Part shown: piece by piece, positions 17,237-24,722 of the stretch
Layout: each line of letters begins with the position of its first letter
Numbering within the stretch: position 1 is the stretch's first letter
Origin: Candidatus Electrothrix rattekaaiensis
GTDB lineage: Bacteria > Desulfobacterota > Desulfobulbia > Desulfobulbales > Desulfobulbaceae
Direction of reading: 5' to 3'
Length of the DNA: 64,000 nucleotides
Assembly (NCBI GenBank): GCA_032595675.1
Contig: JAVQMD010000001.1
Location: 1,582,640 to 1,646,639, forward strand
The notes under the pieces: generated by a model
Database searches by the model: none
Told to the model about the DNA's origin: nothing
The model's input: only the letters and a program-made list of their open reading frames with translations
Translations under genes and position numbers: made by a program

Positions 17237-17776
17237 TGTAAAAGCATAGAGGTACTTAATAGTAAGTTTAAAAATATTAGATTATTTTGTCAACTTTTTT
17301 AATTAAACGAGGCTTATACAGAAAGGAGAAAAGAGGATAGCTCTACTTCATTTCACAGGAGGGAATAAGTTTATAAAGCAAAAAATACATCTAAACTACA
17401 AATGCTTAATGAAAAAAATGAATACATCCGGCCAAGAAACCAATATCACTTTGTGGTAAAAATATTTTTTTCCAACATGTTAAGCTGTTCACCACTTCCT
17501 TCAGCTTTTGCGGCCCCTTTCTCCGTCTATAATTTCCGTTTTTTTTGTTCAAGAGACATTTTTTTATTGCCAAGTTTTCAAAAAAGCAGTATTTAACCGC
17601 GCCCTTTTTTCCCAGAACATGAACCTTTGCAAAAAGAGCTTAAAATTAAAGAGATAAGCTCAAAGGTGACCCCGAAGAAAAAAATATGCGCTTGACCGTA
17701 CTCTACTGCTTTCGATTTCACATCGGGTGACTTGCGAGCAGGCTTTGCACAACTCTTTTTAAGGAGACTGTATGCC
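17237..17776. other. AT-rich intergenic region without a supported gene
   Basis: About 540 bp between the riboswitch (minus strand) and the SET-domain gene (plus strand). The sequence is AT-rich around 17262-17600 and should hold divergent promoters. No convincing coding frame was found; short frames here lack ribosome-binding sites and sensible composition. An AAGGAG for the SET gene lies at its right end. Confidence 0.5.
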
Positions 17777-18274
17777 ATGATTTATCCAAAAGAATTTGGG
17801 ATCAATCCCCTGTATCCGCAAGCTGCCGACTTTGAACGCATCTACAAAGATGAGCTTTCAGGTTCAGGTATCATCACCAAGAGATATTTTGCTCAGGGTG
17901 ATTTGCTGGCAATGGTAACAGGAGAAGAGGTGTCGGAAATTTTCCAGCATACTCTTCAGATTGCGCCGGATCGCCATCTGTATGACCCTTATTTTTCAGG
18001 ATACTTTCTTCATTCCTGTTCACCGAATATTTCACTTGATATGGAAAGACGGACAGTAACCGCTCTTTGCGATATCGAGCCGGGCAGCTATCTCTATATG
18101 GATTATGCTGAAACGGAAGATGTTCTCTTTAAACAGTTTCCCTGCTCCTGCGGCAGCCCGAACTGCCGTTTATGGATCACAGGTCGAAAGGAAGGCGACA
18201 GCGTTGCACACGCTATCGCCCAAGGAAACCCTGCCGGACTCATGACCGCAGTTCATTGCGCAGGCGAGGGCTGA
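17777..18274 (+). CDS. SET-domain protein (putative lysine methyltransferase)
   Basis: This 165-residue protein starts at an ATG about 10 nt after AAGGAG. It is built almost entirely of a SET domain. The N-part has SGSGIITKRYFAQGDLL, then the AdoMet-binding core HSCSPNISLDMERRTVTAL, DIEPGSYLYMDYAETE with the catalytic-type Tyr, and a post-SET-like Cys cluster PCSCGSPNCRLWITG that would bind Zn with the upstream Cys. SET enzymes methylate lysine side chains in proteins; bacterial targets are mostly unknown. The stop overlaps the start of the PLP decarboxylase gene by one base (TGATG), so the two are translationally coupled and probably share a substrate or pathway. Confidence 0.85.
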   Translation: MIYPKEFGINPLYPQAADFERIYKDELSGSGIITKRYFAQGDLLAMVTGEEVSEIFQHTLQIAPDRHLYDPYFSGYFLHSCSPNISLDMERRTVTALCDIEPGSYLYMDYAETEDVLFKQFPCSCGSPNCRLWITGRKEGDSVAHAIAQGNPAGLMTAVHCAGEG

Positions 18275-19488
18275 TGAACAGCAGGCAGTACACTACTTGG
18301 TGGCAGAGACAGGATCTCTGCTACCGGGACGGACAACTCTTTTTTGCGGATCGGGCAGTCAGGCAGCTGGCTGCCCAGTTCGGTTCACGGTCCTTTGTCT
18401 ACTCCTTTGCCCGAGTGCAAGAAAACCTGAACCGACTTCGACAGGCCCTGGATGAGGCAAAGCTGGCAGGCGGCTTTTCGGTCTTGTATGCCATGAAGGC
18501 CAATCGCTTTGTCCCGCTGCTGACCCGACTTGAGGAAACAGGTCTCTGCGGTATTGATGCCTGTTCCCCGAGCGAGGTCGAATTGGCAGTCAGTTGCGGA
18601 TTCAGGCCCTCTGACATTTCCTTTACTGCGGGCAACCTGTCCCGCGCTGATTATGAACAGCTCGCCCCTTATGATGGGCTGTTTATGGATTGCGATTCCC
18701 TGCATGCGATCCGAACCTGGGCAAAGTATAAGCCCGGTGCAAAGATCGGTCTACGGATCAATCCGGCTGCCGGGGTAAACCGCGAGGCCAACAGCACCCT
18801 GCAATATGCGGGCAACAAGGTCACCAAGTTCGGGATCTATCAGGAGCAGTTCGACGAGGCCCTGGCAACAGCTGCGGACTGCGGACTGACGATCAGTAAG
18901 ATCCATTTTCACACGGGCTGCGGCTATCTCACGCCCCAGCTTGAGCAGCTGGAGGCGGTCATAGAACGTTGTATGTGCTTTATAAAACGCTGTGACAAGC
19001 TGGAAAAGGTGAATATGGGCGGAGGACTCGGTGTTCCCCATAATGCCTTTGATCAACCCCTTGATTTGTATCAATGGGCCAAGGTGCTGAAAAAACATTT
19101 CAGCGGCACCGGCCTTCATCTGGAGGTGGAACCGGGAGAATACCTGCTCAAGGATGCGGGCCTGCTGCTGCTGGAGAAAACCATGATTGAGAAAAAGAAA
19201 GACACCCTCTTTCTCGGGGTTGATGGGGGATTTAACTTGGCACCGGAACCGGCCTATTATCAACTCCCCCTGCAACCGGTTCCTCTGGAGCTGGGTAACG
19301 GGCAGTTCATGCCGATGCGGGTGGTCGGCAATATCAACGAGGCTATTGATGTGTGGTATGACGAGTCCTGGATGCCCGACATGGCCGGACAGGAGTATCT
19401 GGCCCTGATCAATGCGGGTGCCTATTCGTCCTCAATGGCTTCAAATCATTGTATGCGCGGTCAGTTTAAGGAGTTTTTGCTGACCTGA
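18274..19488 (+). CDS. PLP-dependent decarboxylase, diaminopimelate/ornithine decarboxylase fold type III
   Basis: This 404-residue protein is related to LysA and SpeC-type alanine-racemase-fold decarboxylases. The PLP lysine is in VLYAMKANRF; other family features are KFGIY, HFHTGCGY, NMGGGLGVP, the phosphate/active-site segment LEVEPGEYLLKDAG, and LINAGAYSSSMASNHCMRG near the C-terminus. The LysA motif CESGD is replaced by VVGNINEAIDVWYDES, so it is probably not a canonical diaminopimelate decarboxylase; the true substrate cannot be read from sequence. The start is set by the TGATG overlap with the SET gene; a longer frame upstream runs inside that gene and is not used. Confidence 0.85.
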   Translation: MNSRQYTTWWQRQDLCYRDGQLFFADRAVRQLAAQFGSRSFVYSFARVQENLNRLRQALDEAKLAGGFSVLYAMKANRFVPLLTRLEETGLCGIDACSPSEVELAVSCGFRPSDISFTAGNLSRADYEQLAPYDGLFMDCDSLHAIRTWAKYKPGAKIGLRINPAAGVNREANSTLQYAGNKVTKFGIYQEQFDEALATAADCGLTISKIHFHTGCGYLTPQLEQLEAVIERCMCFIKRCDKLEKVNMGGGLGVPHNAFDQPLDLYQWAKVLKKHFSGTGLHLEVEPGEYLLKDAGLLLLEKTMIEKKKDTLFLGVDGGFNLAPEPAYYQLPLQPVPLELGNGQFMPMRVVGNINEAIDVWYDESWMPDMAGQEYLALINAGAYSSSMASNHCMRGQFKEFLLT

Positions 19489-19522
19489 TTTCGTCTTTTT
19501 CCCCGGCAGGTCACTCCGTCCC

Positions 19523-19545
19523 GGAGACAGCTTTCTGCTGTCTCC
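19523..19545 (+). terminator. Hairpin after the SET/decarboxylase operon
   Basis: A 9-bp perfect stem (GGAGACAGC / GCTGTCTCC) with loop TTTCT lies 35 bp after the decarboxylase stop and is followed by a pyrimidine tract (CCCCTCTTCC). The U content is low, so efficiency is uncertain. Confidence 0.45.
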
Positions 19546-19613
19546 CCCCTCTTCCTTGGAATTCCGATTGCATTTTTCCCCTTGCTAAGGTTTTATAGCC
19601 AGTTGGGTTTCTC

Positions 19614-19702
19614 TTGAACACAGGAGATCGCCTCTTGTGTTCTCATCTGCCCTTTGCACAACATTACACTGTGATTTCCTTTTTCACTGCTCCCGATTTT
19701 TT
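19614..19702 (+). repeat. Copy A of 87-bp direct repeat with internal hairpin, upstream of ATPase gene
   Basis: This segment and 21357-21443 share TTGAACACAGGAG, TTGTGTTCTCATC, CCCTTTG and CTGCTCCCGATTTTT in the same order and spacing, roughly three quarters identical. The left part is an inverted repeat (GAACACA...TGTGTTC) whose inner bases differ between copies yet still pair partly. The two copies bracket the ATPase/TOPRIM-like gene pair. Confidence 0.7.
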
Positions 19703-19727
19703 ATCTGTTCAGCAAGGAGACCGTTAT

Positions 19728-20837
19728 ATGCTGCAAACACTTTACGTACATAACTTCAGGTGCTTAGAAAACTTCACCCTGGATACGAAGGAACTCTCCT
19801 CTTTTCTTTTAATAGGAAAAAACGGTTCCGGAAAATCAACGATTTCCCGTGTGCTTGAAGTGTTCCAGTCCATCGGGAGAGGAATCAACAGAATTCGGGA
19901 TATTGTCTCGGAAAATGATTTCTCTCGTGGACGTTCCAACGTTCCAATCAGATTCGTCCTGGAAATTCTGCTTGAAGATACGCTGTACCAATATGAACTT
20001 GCCTTGGAACTGCCGGAAAATTTCAAAGAGCTTAGGATTGCCGAGGAGCGGCTGTCTGTTGCAGGCAAACCAATCTATTCCCGAAAGCAGGCCGAAGTGC
20101 TCATTCATACCCCCCACAAAGAAGTAAGCTTCTTCGTGGATTGGCATCTTGTCGCCCTGCCGATCATTCAGGAACAATCAGCGTCTGATCCGCTGCATAT
20201 TTTCAAGACGTGGCTTTCGCGCATGATCATCCTGGCACCGGTGCCGAGTATTATTACCGGTGAGTCAAGCGGTGAAACATTATTTCCAATACGAAACGGT
20301 TCAAATTTCGGCGAATGGATTTCCGGATTATTCAGCCGTTATCCTGCCGCCTATATGCATGTTGACAAATATCTCCGAAAACTCATGCCTGATATGCAGG
20401 ATTTCCAGAATGAACATATCGGCAAAGACGCAAAGAACATGATCGTTCGTTTCAATGAAAACAACACGGCAACATTATGTATTGACTTTAAAAATCTATC
20501 TGACGGCGAAAAATGTTTTTTTCTTTGCGCCGCGTTATTGGCCGCTAACAAGTTCTATAGCCCGCTGTTCTGCTTTTGGGATGAACCGGACAGTTATCTT
20601 TCTCTTGCTGAAGTAGGACATTTCATTACTGAACTGAGACGGACCTTTGAAGGAGGAACAAGCCAGATACTCATGACGTCGCATAACCCGGAGGCTATAC
20701 GAAAATTCTCAAGCGAAAATACTTTTTTTCTGGACAGAAAAAGCCATCTTGAACCGACACTGATCAAAAGGCTTTCCGACCTCCGGTTGGATGGGGATCT
20801 CATTGACACCCTGATCTGCGGAGATCTCGAACTATGA
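19728..20837 (+). CDS. AAA/ABC-type ATPase (AAA_21/OLD-like), candidate defence component
   Basis: This 369-residue ATPase starts at an ATG 9 nt after AAGGAG. It begins MLQTLYVHNFRCLENFTLD, the typical start of SMC/OLD-like ATPases. Features are Walker A IGKNGSGKST at about 29-38, an ABC-type signature NLSDGEKCFFLCAALLAANK, Walker B LFCFWDEPDSYLS, and an H-loop-like QILMTSHNPEAIRKFS. It is small for an OLD protein and lacks its own nuclease domain. The 160-residue protein encoded next, overlapping by 4 bp, carries TOPRIM-like acidic motifs. ATPase plus TOPRIM-like nuclease pairs are known in anti-phage systems (OLD, Gabija, PARIS). A defence role here is inference. Confidence 0.85.
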   Translation: MLQTLYVHNFRCLENFTLDTKELSSFLLIGKNGSGKSTISRVLEVFQSIGRGINRIRDIVSENDFSRGRSNVPIRFVLEILLEDTLYQYELALELPENFKELRIAEERLSVAGKPIYSRKQAEVLIHTPHKEVSFFVDWHLVALPIIQEQSASDPLHIFKTWLSRMIILAPVPSIITGESSGETLFPIRNGSNFGEWISGLFSRYPAAYMHVDKYLRKLMPDMQDFQNEHIGKDAKNMIVRFNENNTATLCIDFKNLSDGEKCFFLCAALLAANKFYSPLFCFWDEPDSYLSLAEVGHFITELRRTFEGGTSQILMTSHNPEAIRKFSSENTFFLDRKSHLEPTLIKRLSDLRLDGDLIDTLICGDLEL

Positions 20838-21316
20838 GCGTCAACAAATATCTGCCGCATCTTCTTATCCTGCCTGAAGATGATGCCAACCGTGAACTTG
20901 CAAACGGATTTGTCCTTAACCATGCCGTTAATTCACGCGCTGTTCAGATACTGCCACCTGCCGGAGGATGGAAAAAAGTTTTACATAAATTTCAGGCTAA
21001 TTATCTTGACGGGATGCGAAAAAAATACCGGGAAAGGCACCTTGTCCTTCTGATTGATTTTGACCAGGATAAGAAGAGGATGCATCGTGTACAAGAGAAG
21101 ATTCCGCAGGATGTTGCTGATCGAGTTTTTGTTCTCGGAACATGGTCGGAACCGGAAGCTCTCAGGACAAAAACAGGGAAAACATTTGAGAAGATAGGAA
21201 GTGAGCTTGCGAAAGACTGCCCTGACATCAGGAATGAATTATGGTCGGATGAACTGCTTCAGCATAATGAATTGGAAGAAGTTATTTCATCTGTCGGTTC
21301 CTTCCTGTTTGAATAA
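20834..21316 (+). CDS. Small TOPRIM-like protein paired with the AAA ATPase
   Basis: This 160-residue protein starts with ATGA overlapping the ATPase stop, which suggests translational coupling. The N-terminal segment LLILPEDDANRELANGF places a Glu after a hydrophobic strand, and HLVLLIDFDQDKKRM gives a D-x-D after a second strand. These are the two conserved acidic positions of TOPRIM nucleases. No full family match is recognised and the protein is much shorter than the OLD or AriB nuclease subunits. The C-terminal half (WSEPEALRTKTG, DELLQHNELEEV) is unfamiliar. Assignment as TOPRIM-like is moderate; partnership with the ATPase is strong from context. Confidence 0.65.
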   Translation: MSVNKYLPHLLILPEDDANRELANGFVLNHAVNSRAVQILPPAGGWKKVLHKFQANYLDGMRKKYRERHLVLLIDFDQDKKRMHRVQEKIPQDVADRVFVLGTWSEPEALRTKTGKTFEKIGSELAKDCPDIRNELWSDELLQHNELEEVISSVGSFLFE

Positions 21317-21356
21317 AGAAATGTCGTGATTACGAAAAGAAAACAAAGTTTCGTTT

Positions 21357-21443
21357 TGAACACAGGAGGTCTCCTTTTGTGTTCTCATCGACCCTTTGAA
21401 GAAAAACAAGCCGTCATTCTCTTTCTCGCTGCTCCCGATTTTT
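21357..21443 (+). repeat. Copy B of 87-bp direct repeat with internal hairpin
   Basis: Second copy of the repeat at 19614-19702. Its hairpin is GAACACA-GGAG-GT-CTCC-TTT-TGTGTTC, so the inner stem is present here with different bases from copy A. It starts 40 bp after the stop of the TOPRIM-like gene, and its right half forms the first unit of the tandem repeat field that follows. Confidence 0.7.
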
Positions 21444-21800
21444 CAACACGACTGGCGTGAGGACAAAATCAGGCTGTCATGTTTTAAAATCAAGCGTTCC
21501 GTTTAAAGAAATGAGACGTGCGAGGAGAAAAAGAAGAGGTGCTTTTTAAAAAAGTGTCACTCGTTTTTAAAGATGGTGCTGTCCTCTTTCTGCTCACGCC
21601 TCTCCATTCTTAAAAATGATAAGCGCGAGGAGAAAATGGAGCTGTCCTTTTTTAAAACCGAGCCTTCCTCTTTAAAAGAGGAGTCGTCCTTTTTCTTCTC
21701 GCAGCTCTTGATTCTTAAAATGGAGACGTGCGAAGAGAGAAAGGAGCTGATGTTTATTATCACTGAATACTCAATTTCAGAAAAGGGGTATACGAAGAAG
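21412..21800. repeat. Degenerate tandem repeats of about 100 bp between the TOPRIM-like gene and fic
   Basis: Three full units and one partial unit are visible. Each contains a pyrimidine run ending in CTCxC, then CTCxxGATTCTTAAAA or a close variant, a GxGCGAGGAGAxAA motif, GGAGCTG, and a T6A3 stretch. Starts of the pyrimidine part lie near 21412, 21584 and 21687; the partial unit without that part begins near 21509. Short frames on both strands are products of the repeats and are not called as genes. The right half of the 87-bp repeat (CTGCTCCCGATTTTT) is an extra copy of the unit start. Confidence 0.65.
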
Positions 21801-21866
21801 GAACTGAGCTGACCGATGGATAAAATAGCTGCTCCTGATTTCAAAAAAATATATTAGCTGATAATC

Positions 21867-22628
21867 ATGAAAGTTACGGAAAGAAAATATCTTGCCGCCT
21901 ATTCACGCATCATAGGAAGTCAGATTAAAGACCTGCTCACCCGATTTGACTTTTCAGAAGAAAACGGGCAATTCGAGTACCTGACCAAAGCTTCCGCTGT
22001 CTATTCCTCAAACATAGAAGGCAACAGCGTTGATTTGAATTCGTACATGAATTATGAGCTGAGCCAGACAAACTCCAAGCCGGGAAAAGAGATTGAAGAG
22101 ATAGAAAACCTCATTGCAGCCTACGGCTTTGCTCAACAAAATGCCTTAACAGAGGCGACTCTGCTCCATTGCCACAAGATATTTTCTGAAACATTTCTGA
22201 TAAAGAGTAAGAGAGGAGTGTACAGAGTTGAGCCTGTGGGCGTGTTTGGCAAAACAGGTATGGCCTACTTGGCCGTAGAACCTGAATTTATCGGGAAGGA
22301 AATGGAGACCTTCTTCAGCGGTATTGCTGAACTCATCGCCACGTCATTGACGACGGAAGAAATCTTTTATTTTGCCGCCCTGCTCCATTTGCGCTTTGCC
22401 CATATTCATCCCTTTAGAGACGGCAACGGAAGAGCGGCACGGCTGCTGGAAAAATGGTTCCTCGCGGAAAAGCTCGGACAGCAATTCTGGAAGATACCGT
22501 CTGAGCAGTATTATAAAGAGCATCAGCCAGAATACTATGCAGTAATACATCTGGGCATCAACTTTTACGAACTTGATTATGGCAGGTGCCTTGATTTCTT
22601 GGTGATGCTGCCAGAATGTTTACTCTAA
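21867..22628 (+). CDS. Fic-domain protein (AMP transferase), class II with N-terminal inhibitory motif
   Basis: This 253-residue protein has the Fic motif HPFRDGNGRAARLL, where the His is the catalytic base and DGNGR binds the nucleotide phosphates. Upstream lies SSNIEGNSV, matching the S/T-x3-E-G/N inhibitory helix that blocks the ATP site in class II Fic proteins. Other family segments are KRGVYR and VFGKTGMAYL. Fic enzymes usually transfer AMP to a Ser, Thr or Tyr of a target protein; the target is unknown. There is no separate antitoxin gene, as expected for class II. It follows the tandem repeat field and has a weak ribosome-binding site. Confidence 0.9.
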   Translation: MKVTERKYLAAYSRIIGSQIKDLLTRFDFSEENGQFEYLTKASAVYSSNIEGNSVDLNSYMNYELSQTNSKPGKEIEEIENLIAAYGFAQQNALTEATLLHCHKIFSETFLIKSKRGVYRVEPVGVFGKTGMAYLAVEPEFIGKEMETFFSGIAELIATSLTTEEIFYFAALLHLRFAHIHPFRDGNGRAARLLEKWFLAEKLGQQFWKIPSEQYYKEHQPEYYAVIHLGINFYELDYGRCLDFLVMLPECLL

Positions 22629-22695
22629 TCGGCAGTACAATCCGCTGGCCCGCACTGTAGCGAACCCTCCGATCTCCATAAGGAACACACCCGTA

Positions 22696-23571
22696 ATGCA
22701 CTACCAAGGCAATATCATCCGTCCTCCCAGCGAGGCCAACGCTATTATTCTTCAAATCACGGTGGGCTGCTCGCATAACCGTTGCACCTTCTGCGGGGCC
22801 TATCGTGCTCCTGAACAACAGTTCCATATAAAGGACGACCGCACCATTGATGAGGACATAGCCTTTGCGGCCCAGTATTGTCGTCGGCAAAAGACCGTCT
22901 TCCTTGCGGATGGAGATGCCTTAGTCATCCCGCAAAAAAAGCTGCTCCATCTCTGTCAAAAAATACGCTCAGAACTCCCTTGGGTACGTCGTATCAGCCT
23001 TTATGCCAATTGCCGGAATATTCTCAAACGCTCTGTACAAGAACTGGTGGAGCTGAAACAGGCCGGTGTGGGCCGTATTTACATGGGTCTGGAGACCGGC
23101 TGTGAACAGGTATTGGAGGAAATCAGAAAAGGAGCAACTGCCTGTGAGATGATCAAGGCAGGCCAGAGAGTACGGGAAGCCGGGATTTTTCTTTCTGTCA
23201 CTTGCCTGCTGGGTATAGGGGGAACCCAATATTCCCGGCAACATGCCGAAGACACCGCAGCAGTCTTGAACAAAATGCAACCAAACCAGGTTGCTGTGCT
23301 TACCCTGATGCTGTTAGAAAATACAGAATTAGGGCAAGCAGCCGCCGCAGGTTCTTTTTATCTCCCGGATCAAGTCGGATTATTCCAGGAACTCCGCACC
23401 CTGCTTGCAGGCTTAGGAAGTTTCCGCTGCCAATTCCAAGCTAATCATGCCTCCAATTATTTCGCCCTGGACGGACGCCTGCCCAAGGACCATGAAGCCT
23501 TTCTTGCCATCATTGACCAAGCTCTCTCAGGAGCTGTTGCGTTAAAACCAGAAGGGTTACGCGCTCTGTAG
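22696..23571 (+). CDS. Radical SAM protein of unknown substrate
   Basis: This 291-residue protein has an iron-sulfur motif TVGCSHNRCTFCGAYR (C-x4-C-x2-C spacing, as in the Elp3/HemN/MiaB-like radical SAM branch). Downstream strands include FLADGDALV and IYMGLETGCEQVLEEI, the usual core of the partial TIM barrel. Proteins of this size and motif set are annotated only as radical SAM family members; no substrate can be read. AAGGA precedes the start. It lies about 70 bp after fic and 50 bp before rlmN, and could be cotranscribed with rlmN. Confidence 0.85.
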   Translation: MHYQGNIIRPPSEANAIILQITVGCSHNRCTFCGAYRAPEQQFHIKDDRTIDEDIAFAAQYCRRQKTVFLADGDALVIPQKKLLHLCQKIRSELPWVRRISLYANCRNILKRSVQELVELKQAGVGRIYMGLETGCEQVLEEIRKGATACEMIKAGQRVREAGIFLSVTCLLGIGGTQYSRQHAEDTAAVLNKMQPNQVAVLTLMLLENTELGQAAAAGSFYLPDQVGLFQELRTLLAGLGSFRCQFQANHASNYFALDGRLPKDHEAFLAIIDQALSGAVALKPEGLRAL

Positions 23572-23621
23572 CATTACCTAGCATTTTAACAACCCAGTTA
23601 TCTTAGACTGAAATAAATATT

Positions 23622-24701
23622 ATGACATCTGAACAAACCAAGACCGATTTAAAAAACTTAACCCAAGATGAACTGGTCGAGTATGTGGAATCCCTGGGGC
23701 AACCCGGCTTTCGCGGTCGCCAGATCCTGGCCTGGATCTATAAACCCGGCATTACTGACTTTGAGGAGATGACCGATCTGGCCAAAACGTTTCGCGCCGT
23801 GTTGGCTGATCATGCTTGGATGAGCAGGTTTGTTGATCCAATCACAGAAATTTCCCAGGACGGGGCTGTTAAATTCGGTTTTCGGCTAGATGACGGTTTG
23901 ATGATTGAATCGGTTCTGATTCCCGAAGAGGATCGTAATACCCTTTGCGTTTCCTCGCAGGCTGGCTGCGCTATGGGCTGCCGTTTCTGTGTGACCGGCA
24001 GTATGGGCTTTCAGCGCAACCTGACCCGTGCGGAAATTGTCAATCAGGTCTGTGCGGTGGGGGACTGGATGCGGGAACATGAGGAGCACTGCCCGAAACA
24101 GGAGTTGACCAATATCGTGTTCATGGGCATGGGCGAGCCTTTAGCGAATATGAACAACCTGCTCGCAAGCCTCTCCCTGCTCACGGAGCAACGAGGGCTG
24201 GATTTTGCCGCCCGAAGGATCACGGTCTCCACCTGCGGACTCGTGCCGCAGATGCTGGAGCTGGGCAGACAAAGCAGCGTCAATCTGGCGGTCTCCCTCC
24301 ATGCGGCGGATAACGCCACCAGAAGCTGCCTCATGCCGGTTAATGACCGCTGGCCCATTGAGGAACTGTTAACAGCCTGCAAGGAATATCCGGGCAAAAA
24401 ACGGCAGCGGATCATGTTTGAATACACCCTGTTTGCAGGAATCAATGATTCTGATGAGGATGCGCACAGGCTCGCCGGTTTACTCAGGGAGGTCCCCTGT
24501 AAGATTAACCTGCTCTCTGTGAACAAGGGGGAAGGTGATGAATTTATCAGCCCGTCCAGTGACCGTATTCTGAGCTTTCAGGAGATACTGCGGCAGGAAA
24601 ACTACACTGTCTTTATTCGTCAGAGCAGAGGAGCGGATATATCAGCGGCCTGCGGCCAATTGGCAGGTAAGGTCGCAAACAAAGTGGGGGGTATTTGTTG
24701 A
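23622..24701 (+). CDS. rlmN: Dual-specificity 23S rRNA A2503 / tRNA A37 C2-methyltransferase
   Basis: RlmN is a radical SAM enzyme methylating C2 of adenosine 2503 in 23S rRNA and A37 in some tRNAs. The 359-residue protein begins with the accessory domain containing GQPGFRGRQILAWIYKPG. The radical SAM motif is CAMGCRFCVTG, followed by GMGEPLANMNN, the ribose-binding VSLHAADNATRS, and the C-terminal active-site Cys in ADISAACGQLAGK that forms the methyl-transfer disulfide together with the cysteine after the cluster motif. Length is typical (350-390). It ends 21 bp from the convergent gene at 24723. Confidence 0.97.
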   Translation: MTSEQTKTDLKNLTQDELVEYVESLGQPGFRGRQILAWIYKPGITDFEEMTDLAKTFRAVLADHAWMSRFVDPITEISQDGAVKFGFRLDDGLMIESVLIPEEDRNTLCVSSQAGCAMGCRFCVTGSMGFQRNLTRAEIVNQVCAVGDWMREHEEHCPKQELTNIVFMGMGEPLANMNNLLASLSLLTEQRGLDFAARRITVSTCGLVPQMLELGRQSSVNLAVSLHAADNATRSCLMPVNDRWPIEELLTACKEYPGKKRQRIMFEYTLFAGINDSDEDAHRLAGLLREVPCKINLLSVNKGEGDEFISPSSDRILSFQEILRQENYTVFIRQSRGADISAACGQLAGKVANKVGGIC

Positions 24702-24722
24702 GAAATTCCCTACTCAGGCCGA

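Noticed and set aside
17402-17596. 64-codon plus-strand frame in the AT-rich gap before the SET gene
   Set aside because: No Shine-Dalgarno, low-complexity Phe/Ser-rich product, no family resemblance.
18172-18273. N-terminal extension of the PLP decarboxylase inside the SET gene
   Set aside because: The extension is Arg-rich out-of-frame SET coding sequence; the TGATG overlap gives the natural start.
21557-21844. Frames of 79-95 codons on both strands of the tandem repeat field
   Set aside because: The predicted proteins merely reflect the 100-bp repeats (alternating Ser/Phe or Lys/Glu stretches) and have no initiation signals.
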